A stretch of DNA of 64,000 nt, from assembly GCA_030268105.1 (NCBI GenBank), contig BSDZ01000011.1, positions 3,435,001 to 3,499,000 on the forward strand, in the 5' to 3' direction. The DNA comes from Volvox africanus. Taxonomy: Eukaryota > Chlorophyta > Chlorophyceae > Chlamydomonadales > Volvocaceae. The translations under genes and the position numbers were made by a program. The notes beneath the pieces are model-generated. The model searched no databases. It had not been told where the DNA came from and saw only the letters and a list, made by a program, of their open reading frames with translations. Below, piece by piece: positions 32,801 to 41,261 of the stretch. Each line of letters starts with the position of its first letter. Position 1 is the stretch's first letter.

Positions 32801-33874
32801 ACTGAGGGAGGATACGATGCCGTGCTGGTCCTGGTCGACCGTTTCACCAAGATGGTCCACCTGGCCCCCACGACATCATCCTGCACAGCTGAGCAAACGG
32901 CCCGTCTATTTTTCGACAATGTGGTACGTTTGCATGGGGTCCCCAAGTCCGTGGTATCTGACCGCGGCACTCAATTTGCAAGTAAGTTTTGGGGCGCCCT
33001 GGGGACTCTGGTAGGAATGCGGGTGAACCTGTCCACCGCCTACCACCCCCAATCTGATGGGCAAACAGAGCGTGTTAACCGTGTCCTGGGTGATATGCTC
33101 CGTAACTTTGCAGGACGCACCCCTACTGCATGGGATACCTACCTAACCGCTGCTGAGTTTGCCATTAATAATGCTACTAACCGGTCCGTTGGTAATAGTC
33201 CGTTTTTCCTGAATTACGATTTTAACCCTGCTTTGCCTGTTTGGCGGGAGTTGAACGTAAATGTTCCAGCTGCAAAAACGTTTGCTAAGTCTTTCGTGTC
33301 CCGTCTAACTGACGCTAAAGCTTGCCTGGAAGCTGCACAGCAACGGGCTATGGACTATTATAACAAGTCCAAAAAGGACGTCACGTTCACTAAGGGCCAG
33401 CTGGTTATGTTGAGCACGAAGAACCTTCGTTCCCTGGCTGATGGGTCTCGCAAGTTATTACCGCGCTTTGTGGGGCCTTATCCTGTCGTACGCATGGTAG
33501 GGTCGGTGGCTGTAGAGTTACAACTCCCATCTGACCTACGCATTCATCCCACATTTCATGTATCTCTCGTACGTCCATATCGGGGTACTCTGCCTGAGGC
33601 TAACGATAGCATCCCTCCTGTTACGGAAGCTAATCCCTCTACCTGGTTATCGGGTAAGCAGACCCTGTATGCTGTCGAACGTATCCTAGATTACCGTGCA
33701 CGACGTGTTGGCAAGGGCAGGCGTAAGCGCAATGTGCATGAGTACCTGGTTAAATGGTCTGGGTATTCATCTGAGCACAATAGCTGGGAACCGGCACGTA
33801 ACTTCACCCCTGACATGAAACCCCTGCTTGATGAAGCCAGGCTGCGGGCACAGTCTAAGGACGGACCTCTCTGA
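29804..33874 (+). CDS. pol: E7 pol polyprotein, intact
   Basis: 1,356 sense codons in frame with gag, ending TGA 33872-33874. Counting from the GTG at 29852: N-terminal domain ~10-150 (FSFDARTVRAGFDGFCNLF ... ACILLPEY ... LRFNPGTALF); protease with Asp199 in DSGAS; reverse transcriptase YLDD at Tyr559; RNase H; integrase HHCC and Asp976, Asp1037, Glu1073 (D,D35E spacing); GPY module; chromodomain (HEYLVKWSGY). No damage seen. An ATG lies three codons after the GTG, so independent initiation is not excluded here. Confidence 0.96.
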   Translation, partial: ELAQVGIEGSPPGVFAVGQMVAKCRAVQALLPSVLNQVEQVIGRRFSFDARTVRAGFDGFCNLFEPQGRPLSSANLGGHTILFTPSSLCELQKQLALFRACKRQHPDTSACILLPEYVSRRNPSFLSGMQRVLRFNPGTALFHSLDMAGEVVQLPGSPYSVDVWFAAPKSVQEGLPETEPCISVLCLPKAAALIGAGVPLITVSTAGRTFTALADSGASDDFISASVVTQLGLKPSPCSWSEVTLADGGKQAILGQVNLRLSAGPLRLNVRPYVLPELTDAATYILGSSTLAQYGAVLDYEAKSLRLRKGNLVCKVPFTTAGQPPDLMTPAPCFNYATTAICQHTEPEVVGRKAAVRMIRKGAHALLVRPKLHLNATSIPADATDPELEALLQEYADIFQEVPGKPPMRPVDHTIPLVPGAVPVSRPMYRLSPLELDEVKRQVTELLKKGMIRPSTSPYSAPILFVGKKDGTLRMCIDYRGLNAATVKNRYPLPRVDDLLDKLKDSAFFSSIDLQQGYNQIRIAESDIPKTAFRTPFGHFEYTVLSFGLTNAPATFQAVMDRIFRPYIDKFVICYLDDILVFSKTREEHIQHLRLVFEVLRHEQLYAKRSKCHWAQPQVEYLGHIVSQGGIRMDPRKTAVVRDWPVPSNLQELRKFLGLTNYFRKFIERYSVIAAPLTNLTRKGAFSSPEAWTPACQEAFDALKRAISDDIILHFPDYSLPFRVEVITDASIHGTGAVLLQQGRPIAYTSKKFSGAETRYTTGEQEFLAVLHALKEWRCYLEGRPFALKTDHKPLTFLQGVPSLNRRQARWMEYLARFNFDWEYLSGSLNIADALSRHPSLHAAILAVSTRSTSQTKPNFVPSNFTKRLKQAYAADPWFTIHNNTGHLVQEHGLWIRSEGSHRQIVVPNDDSLRRELLSRFHDGPLAGHPGCTRLLELLRRQFWWPRMAKDTENYVLCCDLCQRNKAQSGKAHGHLQPLPIPDAPWESVSMDFIVALPKTEGGYDAVLVLVDRFTKMVHLAPTTSSCTAEQTARLFFDNVVRLHGVPKSVVSDRGTQFASKFWGALGTLVGMRVNLSTAYHPQSDGQTERVNRVLGDMLRNFAGRTPTAWDTYLTAAEFAINNATNRSVGNSPFFLNYDFNPALPVWRELNVNVPAAKTFAKSFVSRLTDAKACLEAAQQRAMDYYNKSKKDVTFTKGQLVMLSTKNLRSLADGSRKLLPRFVGPYPVVRMVGSVAVELQLPSDLRIHPTFHVSLVRPYRGTLPEANDSIPPVTEANPSTWLSGKQTLYAVERILDYRARRVGKGRRKRNVHEYLVKWSGYSSEHNSWEPARNFTPDMKPLLDEARLRAQSKDGPL

Positions 33875-33908
33875 CGCTGTCCTACTTCAACCTGTCTGCT
33901 CTCTTCTT

Positions 33909-33943
33909 ATGCATCGGGACGCTGCATCTAGAGGGGGAACAAT
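33909..33943 (+). promoter_or_regulatory. E7 hairpin and polypurine tract
   Basis: An imperfect version of the ATGCAGCG hairpin (33909-33927, loop GGA, one mismatch) followed at once by AGAGGGGGAACAAT abutting the 3' LTR. Confidence 0.7.
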
Positions 33944-34366
33944 TGTTGTATCCTTAATGCATTTCGGTAATTCATTAAGATATAATAATTATCTGTTTAT
34001 TATTTTATAATATAATATATTTAATTATCATATTAACTGTTTCATGTTTCCATCTGGCATTCGATTTGTGGATTTGGTCTCGGCTGTCGACGACCAATAC
34101 TAACCGACTTCCTGAAACATCCGAACCTGTCGGTTACTCCATAACCTGTATGGAATGGGCCATTTACCGCCTGAATGGTAAATGGTGGAACATCTGGTTC
34201 CTGGTTCACTGAATCTCCGGTTGTAGTGGTGACTTCTGAAGGTCACGCCCGGTTCGAGGCCTTATGGTCTCTCAAGTACGACCTAGTCGGCGGCTCTACT
34301 TAATCGGGCTCTGGCACAACAACCGGTATCTTTTGATACCACCCTTCGTGGGTACCATATACAACA
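33944..34366 (+). repeat. E7 3' LTR (423 bp)
   Basis: Appears identical to 27196-27618 base for base by eye; followed by TSD TCTCC. Confidence 0.95.
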
Positions 34367-34371
34367 TCTCC

Positions 34372-36643
34372 GCACCCGAAAACTTCTTACTCGTGAAGGC
34401 GATCGGTCGTCCTTCTTGCAACAATACAGCGCCGCTTCCATGCAAGGAAGCATCCGATACAACTTCAACACGGAACGGCAACGAGTAATCAGGAAAAGAG
34501 AGGGTAACGTCGTCGGTGACGATTCGTTTGAGCTCTTCGAATGCCTGCTGACACGCGGGTGTCCAGGCTTCGAGGGAAGCGAAACCTCCTTTCTTCGTCA
34601 AATTCGTAAGCGGGGCCGCAATAATGGAGTATTTATTGATAAACTTACGGAAGTAGTTAGTCAAACCCAAGAACTGGCGTAGTTCGGTGAGGTTCTGAGG
34701 CGCGGGCCACTCGCGAACCACAGCTACTTTCCGTGGGTCCATCCTTATCCCAGTGGCCGACACGATGTGGCCCAAATACTCCACTTGCGGCTGCACCCAA
34801 AAACACTTAGCGCGTTTAGCAAACAATTGCTCCCGCTTCATCACCTCAAGCACGAGCTCGAGATGCTTCAGGTGCTCCTTGCGCGTTTTGGAATATATTA
34901 AAATATCATCCAAATAGCAAACGATGAACCTGTCGATATACAGTCTGAACATGCGATCCATCACTGCTTGAAATGTGGTGGGCGCATTAGTAAGTCTAAA
35001 TCACAAGACCGTGTACTCGAAGTGACCAAAGGGAGTCCGGAAAGCGGTTTTCGGAATATCAGAGGCAGCGATGCGTATCTGATTATACCCCTGTTGAAGG
35101 TCAATCGAGGAAAAATAAGCTGAGCCTTTCAGCTTATTGAGCAGGTCATCGACGCGCGGCAAAGGGTAGCGATTTTTAATCGTAGTCGCATTCAAGCCCC
35201 TATAATCAATGCACATACGCAACGTCCCATCCTTCTTACCGACAAACAGTATTGGTGCAGAATATGGCGATGTGCTGGGCCGAATCATACCCTTTGCGAG
35301 CAGATCCCTCACTTGCCGTTTCACTTCATCCAGCTCCAACGGGCTTAACCTGTACATAGGCCGTGAACAGGTTGTGCTCCGGGCACAAGAGGGATTGTAT
35401 GGTCAACAGGCCGCATAGGTGGGAGCCCTGGGATGTCATGAAAAACATCAGCATATTTATGCAGGAGGGCTTCGACCTCAAGATCCTTCACGGTGGACTG
35501 CGCGGTGGTAGCATTCGATTGCACCCGTGGCCTCACAAGCAACAAATGGGCGCCTTTCCGTATCATCCGATCGGTTTCTTCGCGCCCAATTAGCTTGGGT
35601 TCTTGCTTTCCGCTGACGATCGCCGTCAAAGCGAAGTTAACCTCAGGCTCCGCAACAGTTCCGCCCTCCTCTGGTGTGACATCTTGGTACGACAGGAAAG
35701 GTACCTTAGTCGATAGGTTCCCTTTGCACAAACTAAGTGTGGTGGACTCCACATCGATGCGCGCGCGGTACTGTCGTAATGTCGCGGCACCCAGAATGTA
35801 CTGTGCTGTCTCCGAGAGACCTTGTAGCACATACAGTTGGGCCCTAACACGCAGAGGGCCTATCGATAGGCTCAGGGTGATCCTGCCCAAGATGGGATGC
35901 TTTCCTCCATTAGCGAGGGTAACCTGTGCACAGTCAGACGACTGAGGGGTCAACCCCAAATCATTCACCTCCTTTGCCGAGATGAAGTCGTCACTGGCGC
36001 CAGTATCCACAAGCGCCTTCACCAGTCGACCTCCGAGGCCGATCTCGATAATAGGGACGCGATTCCCTGTCGGAGTCGACTCCGCAGACAATAAAAGGGA
36101 TCCTATAGCAGGCTCAAACCTGGTAGGACTCAAAAGAGGAGCCTCAAACCACACTTCAGCAGCGTAAGGTAGTTTAGGCAACATCGTCGGTTTGCCCGTC
36201 ACATCCACACCGTTAAACAGAGCGGTGCCCAACTCGAATCGGAGGACACATTGCATACCTTCCAACAAAGACGCCACTTTACGTTGGCAAAAAGAGGGCA
36301 TTAATATGCAAGCTGCAGTGTCCGGATTTCGACGGCGGTACTTCTTGTACCTGGCGAGCTGTTCGCACAGCTCACGGAAAGATGAAGGGATTAGTAGAGA
36401 AGTGTGGCCCGATAAATCGAGGGAAGAAAGGGGGCAACACGGCGCAAATAAATTACACAACGGGTCGAAGTGGTTTAGTCCCATGCGTCCGTCGAGCGAA
36501 AAACGTCACTCGATAGCCCGCTTGATTTGTCCAAAAACAGCAGGTAAAAGAGCCCTCACTGTAGGGCGTAACGACGGCCAGCGGCCACATTCACCTTCTT
36601 CTATCCTGGGAGAAGTCCCTTCCTCCACATCCCGGGCAACTTC
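34372..36643 (-). pseudogene. pol: E4 pol 5' part: N-terminal domain to RNase H start
   Basis: Begins after the gag UAG and carries the N-terminal domain, protease ([10 protein letters not shown]), reverse transcriptase with YLDD and the RNase H start, running into the E7 insertion. Lesions: TGA at 36506-36508 (CGA in E8), a 1-nt deletion near 35365 between protease and reverse transcriptase, and TGA at 35001-35003 inside the LSFGLTNAP motif of reverse transcriptase. The last is shared with E9. Confidence 0.9.
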
Positions 36644-36646
36644 CTA
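36605..36646 (-). promoter_or_regulatory. E4 gag-pol UAG readthrough-type signal, one mismatch
   Basis: TAG 36646-36644, 7-nt spacer, arm CCCGGG (36636-36631), 20-nt loop, second arm CCCAGG (36610-36605) leaving one unpaired position. E8, same family, keeps a perfect pair. Confidence 0.5.
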
Positions 36647-37882
36647 GGTCGTCTTCGGTACGAAAGGTGGCAAAAGGGGGCACTCGCGGGTAGGGTGTTC
36701 TCCCGCACACCGCAAACAAAGATTAGCAAACTTCCGACGGTCAAACTCCGAGCGTCGGCACTCCCACTTTTGCATGTACGGATCATCTGTCCAGGGTTTC
36801 TCAACACTAGGAGCCGCGTTCTGCATTGCAGCTACAGATGGCGTGCTCCCTCTTCGTTTTCCTTTAGCATGGCCAGAGCTCGGCCCAGCTCCCGCGGACC
36901 CACGATTACTTGGGTTGTGGCGTCCGCGATTGTCATACCGCCTTTCCTTACGAACGGTATGCACGGTTGCCGCGGGGCGTTGGCGGTCAGGACCCTGGTC
37001 CTTCAGCGTCAACTCCGAAGGCAGTTCCTGCGCTCGCATCGTGTGAACGCGAGGGTTAAATTGTTTAACGTCCTTGCCCGCCAAATGTCTAACTTCTGCA
37101 CCTCTAGCAAAAGCTACCAAGGCATCATAAGATTGGAAAGGAATTCCGCTAAGGTCAGTGGCGCACCATCGTGCAAGGGATTCAGTAAGACCGCGATGGA
37201 ACCAAAAGGTACGATCCTCCTCAGGAAAGTTAACAATAGGGGTTATCAGCACCTCGAAGCGGGACTGATAAGCAGGAACAGTTTCGTGTGGACGCATGTG
37301 GTACGTGCCTTGTGCCAGCGTCTTACGAGCCTCGTTGCCATGCGAGCGAACTTCCGTAGCAAAGCGAGCGAGAAGAGCATCGATCAAGTTATCAAACGTA
37401 TACTTGCCCCTAGCGGTTGTCCATTCATCATACCAGTCCTTGGCAACACCCTCGAGGGTATTCCCGACAAACAGGCATTTAATGGAGTCGCATCCCCCGC
37501 CGTGCACCGCTTGCAAATACTGCCTAGCATCACGAACATAAGCCCGTGTCCTATCCGCGACGCTATGTCCTGAATTCTTCGCCTTTTCGTCAGCGGAAAT
37601 ATTGAGCTTAGGCACGGGGATAGTCAACTTCATTACCTCCGGTATTCCGACGGGTTCTTGAACCGCGGGTGTTACCGGGGCCTGTTGTACTCCGACTCCC
37701 TCACCTGTTGTAGCCGCTGCCGACAGTGGTACAATCAAATGCGAAGGGGTCTGAAGGACGGTAGGATCAGACATAAGACGAATCCCAACGGTATCGGGAT
37801 CAGCAAAAGCAGTTCTAGTAGCGAGGCCGCCATCGGGCTGGCTGGCTGTGCCCAGATAGGAACTATCTTCACGTCCCGACAT
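36644..37882 (-). CDS. gag: E4 gag, intact
   Basis: 412 codons from ATG 37882 (MSGREDS) to TAG 36644. Family B version of the gag core (NTLEGVAKDWYDEWTTARGKY; YQSRFEVLITP; RTFWFHRGL), a basic tail and a zinc knuckle CLRCAGEHPTREC (C-X2-C-X3-H-X4-C). About half identical to family A gag. The element is otherwise dead, so this Gag could at most be supplied to others. Confidence 0.92.
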   Translation of the reverse strand: MSGREDSSYLGTASQPDGGLATRTAFADPDTVGIRLMSDPTVLQTPSHLIVPLSAAATTGEGVGVQQAPVTPAVQEPVGIPEVMKLTIPVPKLNISADEKAKNSGHSVADRTRAYVRDARQYLQAVHGGGCDSIKCLFVGNTLEGVAKDWYDEWTTARGKYTFDNLIDALLARFATEVRSHGNEARKTLAQGTYHMRPHETVPAYQSRFEVLITPIVNFPEEDRTFWFHRGLTESLARWCATDLSGIPFQSYDALVAFARGAEVRHLAGKDVKQFNPRVHTMRAQELPSELTLKDQGPDRQRPAATVHTVRKERRYDNRGRHNPSNRGSAGAGPSSGHAKGKRRGSTPSVAAMQNAAPSVEKPWTDDPYMQKWECRRSEFDRRKFANLCLRCAGEHPTRECPLLPPFVPKTT

Positions 37883-37969
37883 GAAGCACGAGCTTATTCG
37901 GGCAGACAGGAATTTACTATAAACCTGAGAGCAACGTAACGTAAGAGGAATTTGTGACTATTCGCGTAC

Positions 37970-38280
37970 CGACAGAGCTCCCGAGTAGACCAAGGAGATA
38001 AACGATATAGTCCGTTAGGTTGTCCTTTATTTCAGTAGTTTTCTGGATCAAAGCCTTGATTTGTTCCTCGTTCAAATATTGTCCAGCCAATACCGCATTC
38101 AGTGTTGGCGTACGTTCACCTGCAACTCACAGTGCCAGATTCACAACGAGAATGCAGCAACTATTTATCAGCAGGTGTCTAAATTCACAAACCGGAAGCG
38201 GCGGCGTCCAGAACAGCGCGGCCGAGATCCTCTGCGAAGGTGTCTAAAGGACTGCGGCGAGTGTCGTCGTTGCTTGCCAT
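37970..38280 (-). CDS. E4 split leader ORF (two exons)
   Basis: Exon 1 is 38280-38193, the intron 38192-38120 (73 nt, GTTTGT donor, GTTGCAG acceptor) and exon 2 38119-37970 (150 nt), followed by GTACGC. Phase 1 as in family A. Exon 1 holds PLDTFAEDLGRAVLDAAAS unchanged from family A; exon 2 holds EQIKALIQKTTEIKDNLTDY. Exon 1 and the intron start are duplicated on the far side of E6 at 46165-46236. Confidence 0.55.
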
Positions 38281-38709
38281 CGCTAGAACCTACTTCCGAT
38301 GAGGGACAATGCAACCATCATGATTCAACCAGGTCTCGATACCAAATTTGTTGTATCCTTCCTTCTTCAATCATGTATTAGCTCTGCACGTCTAGGTGTT
38401 AGCTGCGTGCGTACCAAGCTTACGAACAGCAAGGCAAGCCAATGCGAATAGTAGACAGCGGAAGACTCAATAGCAAGGAAAGATTCAACTTACAATGTTC
38501 TTCAGTTACAGAATTACAGTCTGCCGTCAGACCCCGTGGGCAATGTTCATCACTCGGCTGCAGATGGAATGCTAGAATAGCTCAGGCCGAATATAAATGA
38601 TTATATCGTATGTATGCGTATCGGATAGAGTTAAGTACTCGAATACTTGGTCCAAAGTTAGCGTCGCGCCGACTTCGGTCTCTAGGCGGCCGTCCTCGCA
38701 CCTATCACG
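38209..38709 (-). repeat. Left copy of duplicated B leader/LTR segment
   Basis: About 500 bp starting CAGAACAGCG and covering most of exon 1, the leader, the primer site and the first ~360 bp of the B LTR (38349-38709). It repeats as 46165-46665 on the other side of E6, the LTR starting at offset 140 in both. Ends at ACG, shared with E6's LTR. Confidence 0.85.
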
Positions 38710-39521
38710 GTTCATTTTCCGCCGACGCGTAGGTCGACGCGATCCTACGAGACGAAGTGCTTTTGTGATGAACGCATTACACATGAATGAATCTGCATGA
38801 TATAAATGTATTCGCATACATTTATATATGCATCTGGCATGTTGTCATTATCCATCGCGACATCGCATCATGGCAAATCCGCCCAGCATGCATGGATGAC
38901 CGAATCATTGAAGTGCGCATTATGCTCGTGCTACGAAACGATAAGTAATATTATCTGATATAATATTACTTCATTTAAGCACACGTTGAGAGCGCCGCAC
39001 TCGTCGCGATACATGCCCTGCAACCGGATATCGTTATCCGGACCCTTGCATCATGCGAATGCCGGAAAGGCTTATACGTTGTTATGCGTAGACATCGCCT
39101 AGACGCAGTAGGGTTGTCACATCTAGGATCGGCCTCCTAATGTGAATCGTACGGCACTGCGATGCTGCGAGTATAACAGATGCGAGGACGGCTAAGCTAG
39201 ACAAGACATTCGATACCGGAGAACACTCGTGTGTTCTATATTACTATTTCTATACACTATTCTACTTAGCCCGAGCTAAGCCTGAACTTCGCTAATCACC
39301 GCCGCGTGATGATTGCTTGCTTCCGGCGCTGACGGCGATTTCGTCCATTGCATCGTTCTGATCCGTAAGACTGTAAGTTATATCTCTCTTCGTCTTGAAG
39401 TCTTCCGCTGTCTCTGTTTGCTCTCGCTTGCCTTGCTGTACTTGCAAGTGCTCGCGCATCGGTGTCGATAGTCTCCAGACGTGCAGATACTTATGAGCAA
39501 ACGCGAACGAGAGGTACAACA
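38707..39521 (+). repeat. E6 5' LTR, first 9 bp missing
   Basis: 815 of 824 bp; starts at ACGGTTC and ends GTACAACA. It differs from the 3' copy at about three clustered positions near 39204. Confidence 0.9.
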
Positions 39522-39524
39522 AAT

Positions 39525-39539
39525 TGGTATCGAGACAGG
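39525..39539 (+). other. E6 primer binding site
   Basis: TGGTATCGAGACAGG, identical to E3. Confidence 0.72.
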
Positions 39540-39588
39540 TTCGTTGCCTAACTGTCTCTCTCCGTCTAATCGGAAGTAGGTTCTTTCT

Positions 39589-39900
39589 ATGGCGAGTTCC
39601 AGCGACGAACCACGAGGACCGCTAGATACTTTTGCCGAAGACTTAGGCCGCGCCGTTTTGGACGCCGCCGCTTCCGGTTTGTAATTGTTTAATTGCTTTT
39701 GCTTAGATTGCTGCACTTGTTGTGTAAGTGTACGCTCTGAGTCGCAGGTAATCTCAGTGCACCGGCATTGCTTGCCGCGGCGACTGAGACCGGCGTTCGT
39801 CCGGACCAATTGGCGACTCTCATTGCCCAAACCACGGAGATCAGGACTCAGCTGGGCAATTACTTGCTGAGTTTGCTGAATCTTCTCAAGAGTACTGTCG
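39589..39900 (+). CDS. E6 split leader ORF (two exons)
   Basis: Exon 1 39589-39676, intron 39677-39747 (71 nt), exon 2 39748-39900; same splice sites, phase and peptide as E3 with few substitutions. Confidence 0.55.
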
Positions 39901-39987
39901 GTAGGCTCACCGAACCGCTTTGTACTCTTGCCTTTGCTATAGAAGTCGGCTTCTATCACGCAAACCTAGGGTATCGTTTCGTGCTTC

Positions 39988-41222
39988 ATGTCTGCGGAAC
40001 ACGACGATACGCCGCACACTAGCCTAGCTAGTCAACCCGATTTTGTTGTGGCTGCTAGAGCATCGGATAGAGGTCTTGAGACTGTTGGCGCGCGGGCCAC
40101 TCAAGAGCCCCTTTTCCTTCAGACCCCTGCTCACTTAATTGTGCCGCATTCAGCAGTGAACACGAATATGGACAACACTGCTGGACCAAGGGTTCTGCCA
40201 TTACCTCAAGCTCGAGGGCATGATGACATCCCTGAGGTGATGAGATTGTCGATTCCCGTTCCTAGGCTCAATATTTCGCTGACCGACAAGACACCAGGGC
40301 ATAGCATAGCCGATGCAACTCGTGCGTACGTGCGTGACGCTAAAAAGTATCTCCAGGCTGTTCATGGTGGCGATAATGACGGTATCAGGTGTCTCTTCGT
40401 TGGTAACACCCTCGAGGGTGCAGCGAAGGACTGGTATCGCAATTGGACCAACGCCCGGGGCAGCTATACTTTTGACGAGTTGGTCGCCGCTTTGCTCGGA
40501 CGATTCGCTACTGAGGTTCAAGCACGCGATGTGGAAGCTCGTAACGCTTTGGCAGCCGGTAGCTACCACATGCGTCGGGATGAAAATGTACCTGCGTACC
40601 AGTCACGCTTCGAAGCACTTGTGACTCCCATTGCTGACCTCACCGAATCTGAGCGTGTCTTTTGGTTTAGGCGAGGCCTAACGAAACTTTGGCTAAATGG
40701 TGCGCCACTGACTTGGTTGGAGCGCAGATCAAGTCATATGACGCGTTGGTCGCTTTTGCTAAGGGCGCGGAGATACGACTCCTTGCCGGCGAGGAAGAAG
40801 TCAAGTCTGCCCCTCGTGCAAATGCCGTGCAAGTGCAGGATCCGCTTGGGGAAGCTGTGGCTCTCGACCAGGACCTCGGCGCGACCCGCCCCACGCCTAC
40901 TGCCGCGACGCGACGCAGCAACGGGCAACGCAAGGCGCGCGGGGGCGCTAGCTCGGGTGTCCGTGGTACAGGAGGAGCAGGTCCGAGCTCGGACCCAGCT
41001 AGGAACAGGAAGCGTGGTGGTGCGCCGTCGTCGGCAGCCGCACAGCGTTCCGACCCCAACGCGAAGCGTACTCGTACGGACGACACATTTATGCCAAAAT
41101 GGAATTGCAATCATTCCGAATTCGAGCGTCGGAAATTGGCCAATGTTTGTCTACGGTGTGCGGAGAATCATTCCACGAAGGATTGCCCTCTAATGCCGCC
41201 GTTTGTACCTCAGCCGAAATAG
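39988..41222 (+). pseudogene. gag: E6 gag with a 1-nt deletion
   Basis: ATG at 39988. Open to about 40690, where a TTTT run in E3 is TTT, shifting the frame in LTKLLAKW. The downstream half is open in the other frame to TAG 41220-41222 and keeps the zinc knuckle (CLRCAENHSTKDC). A sequencing error in the run would explain this equally well. Confidence 0.88.
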
Positions 41223-41261
41223 GGGCTTGCCCGGGTTCCTGCGGAGGGGGCACCACCTGGG
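41220..41261 (+). promoter_or_regulatory. E6 gag-pol UAG readthrough-type signal
   Basis: TAG 41220-41222, 7-nt spacer, CCCGGG 41230-41235, 20-nt loop, CCTGGG 41256-41261 (one G-U pair). Confidence 0.55.

Larger units (their letters stand above)
27196..34366 (+). mobile_element. E7: intact family C element, TSD TCTCC
   Basis: 7,171 bp, flanked by TCTCC (27191-27195 and 34367-34371), inserted in E4 pol. The two 423-bp LTRs look identical by eye. gag and pol are open with all pol catalytic motifs, and primer site and purine tract are present. This is the youngest insertion in the window and the best candidate for an autonomous, recently active element. The only oddity is a missing cysteine in the Gag zinc knuckle. 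Confidence 0.96.
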
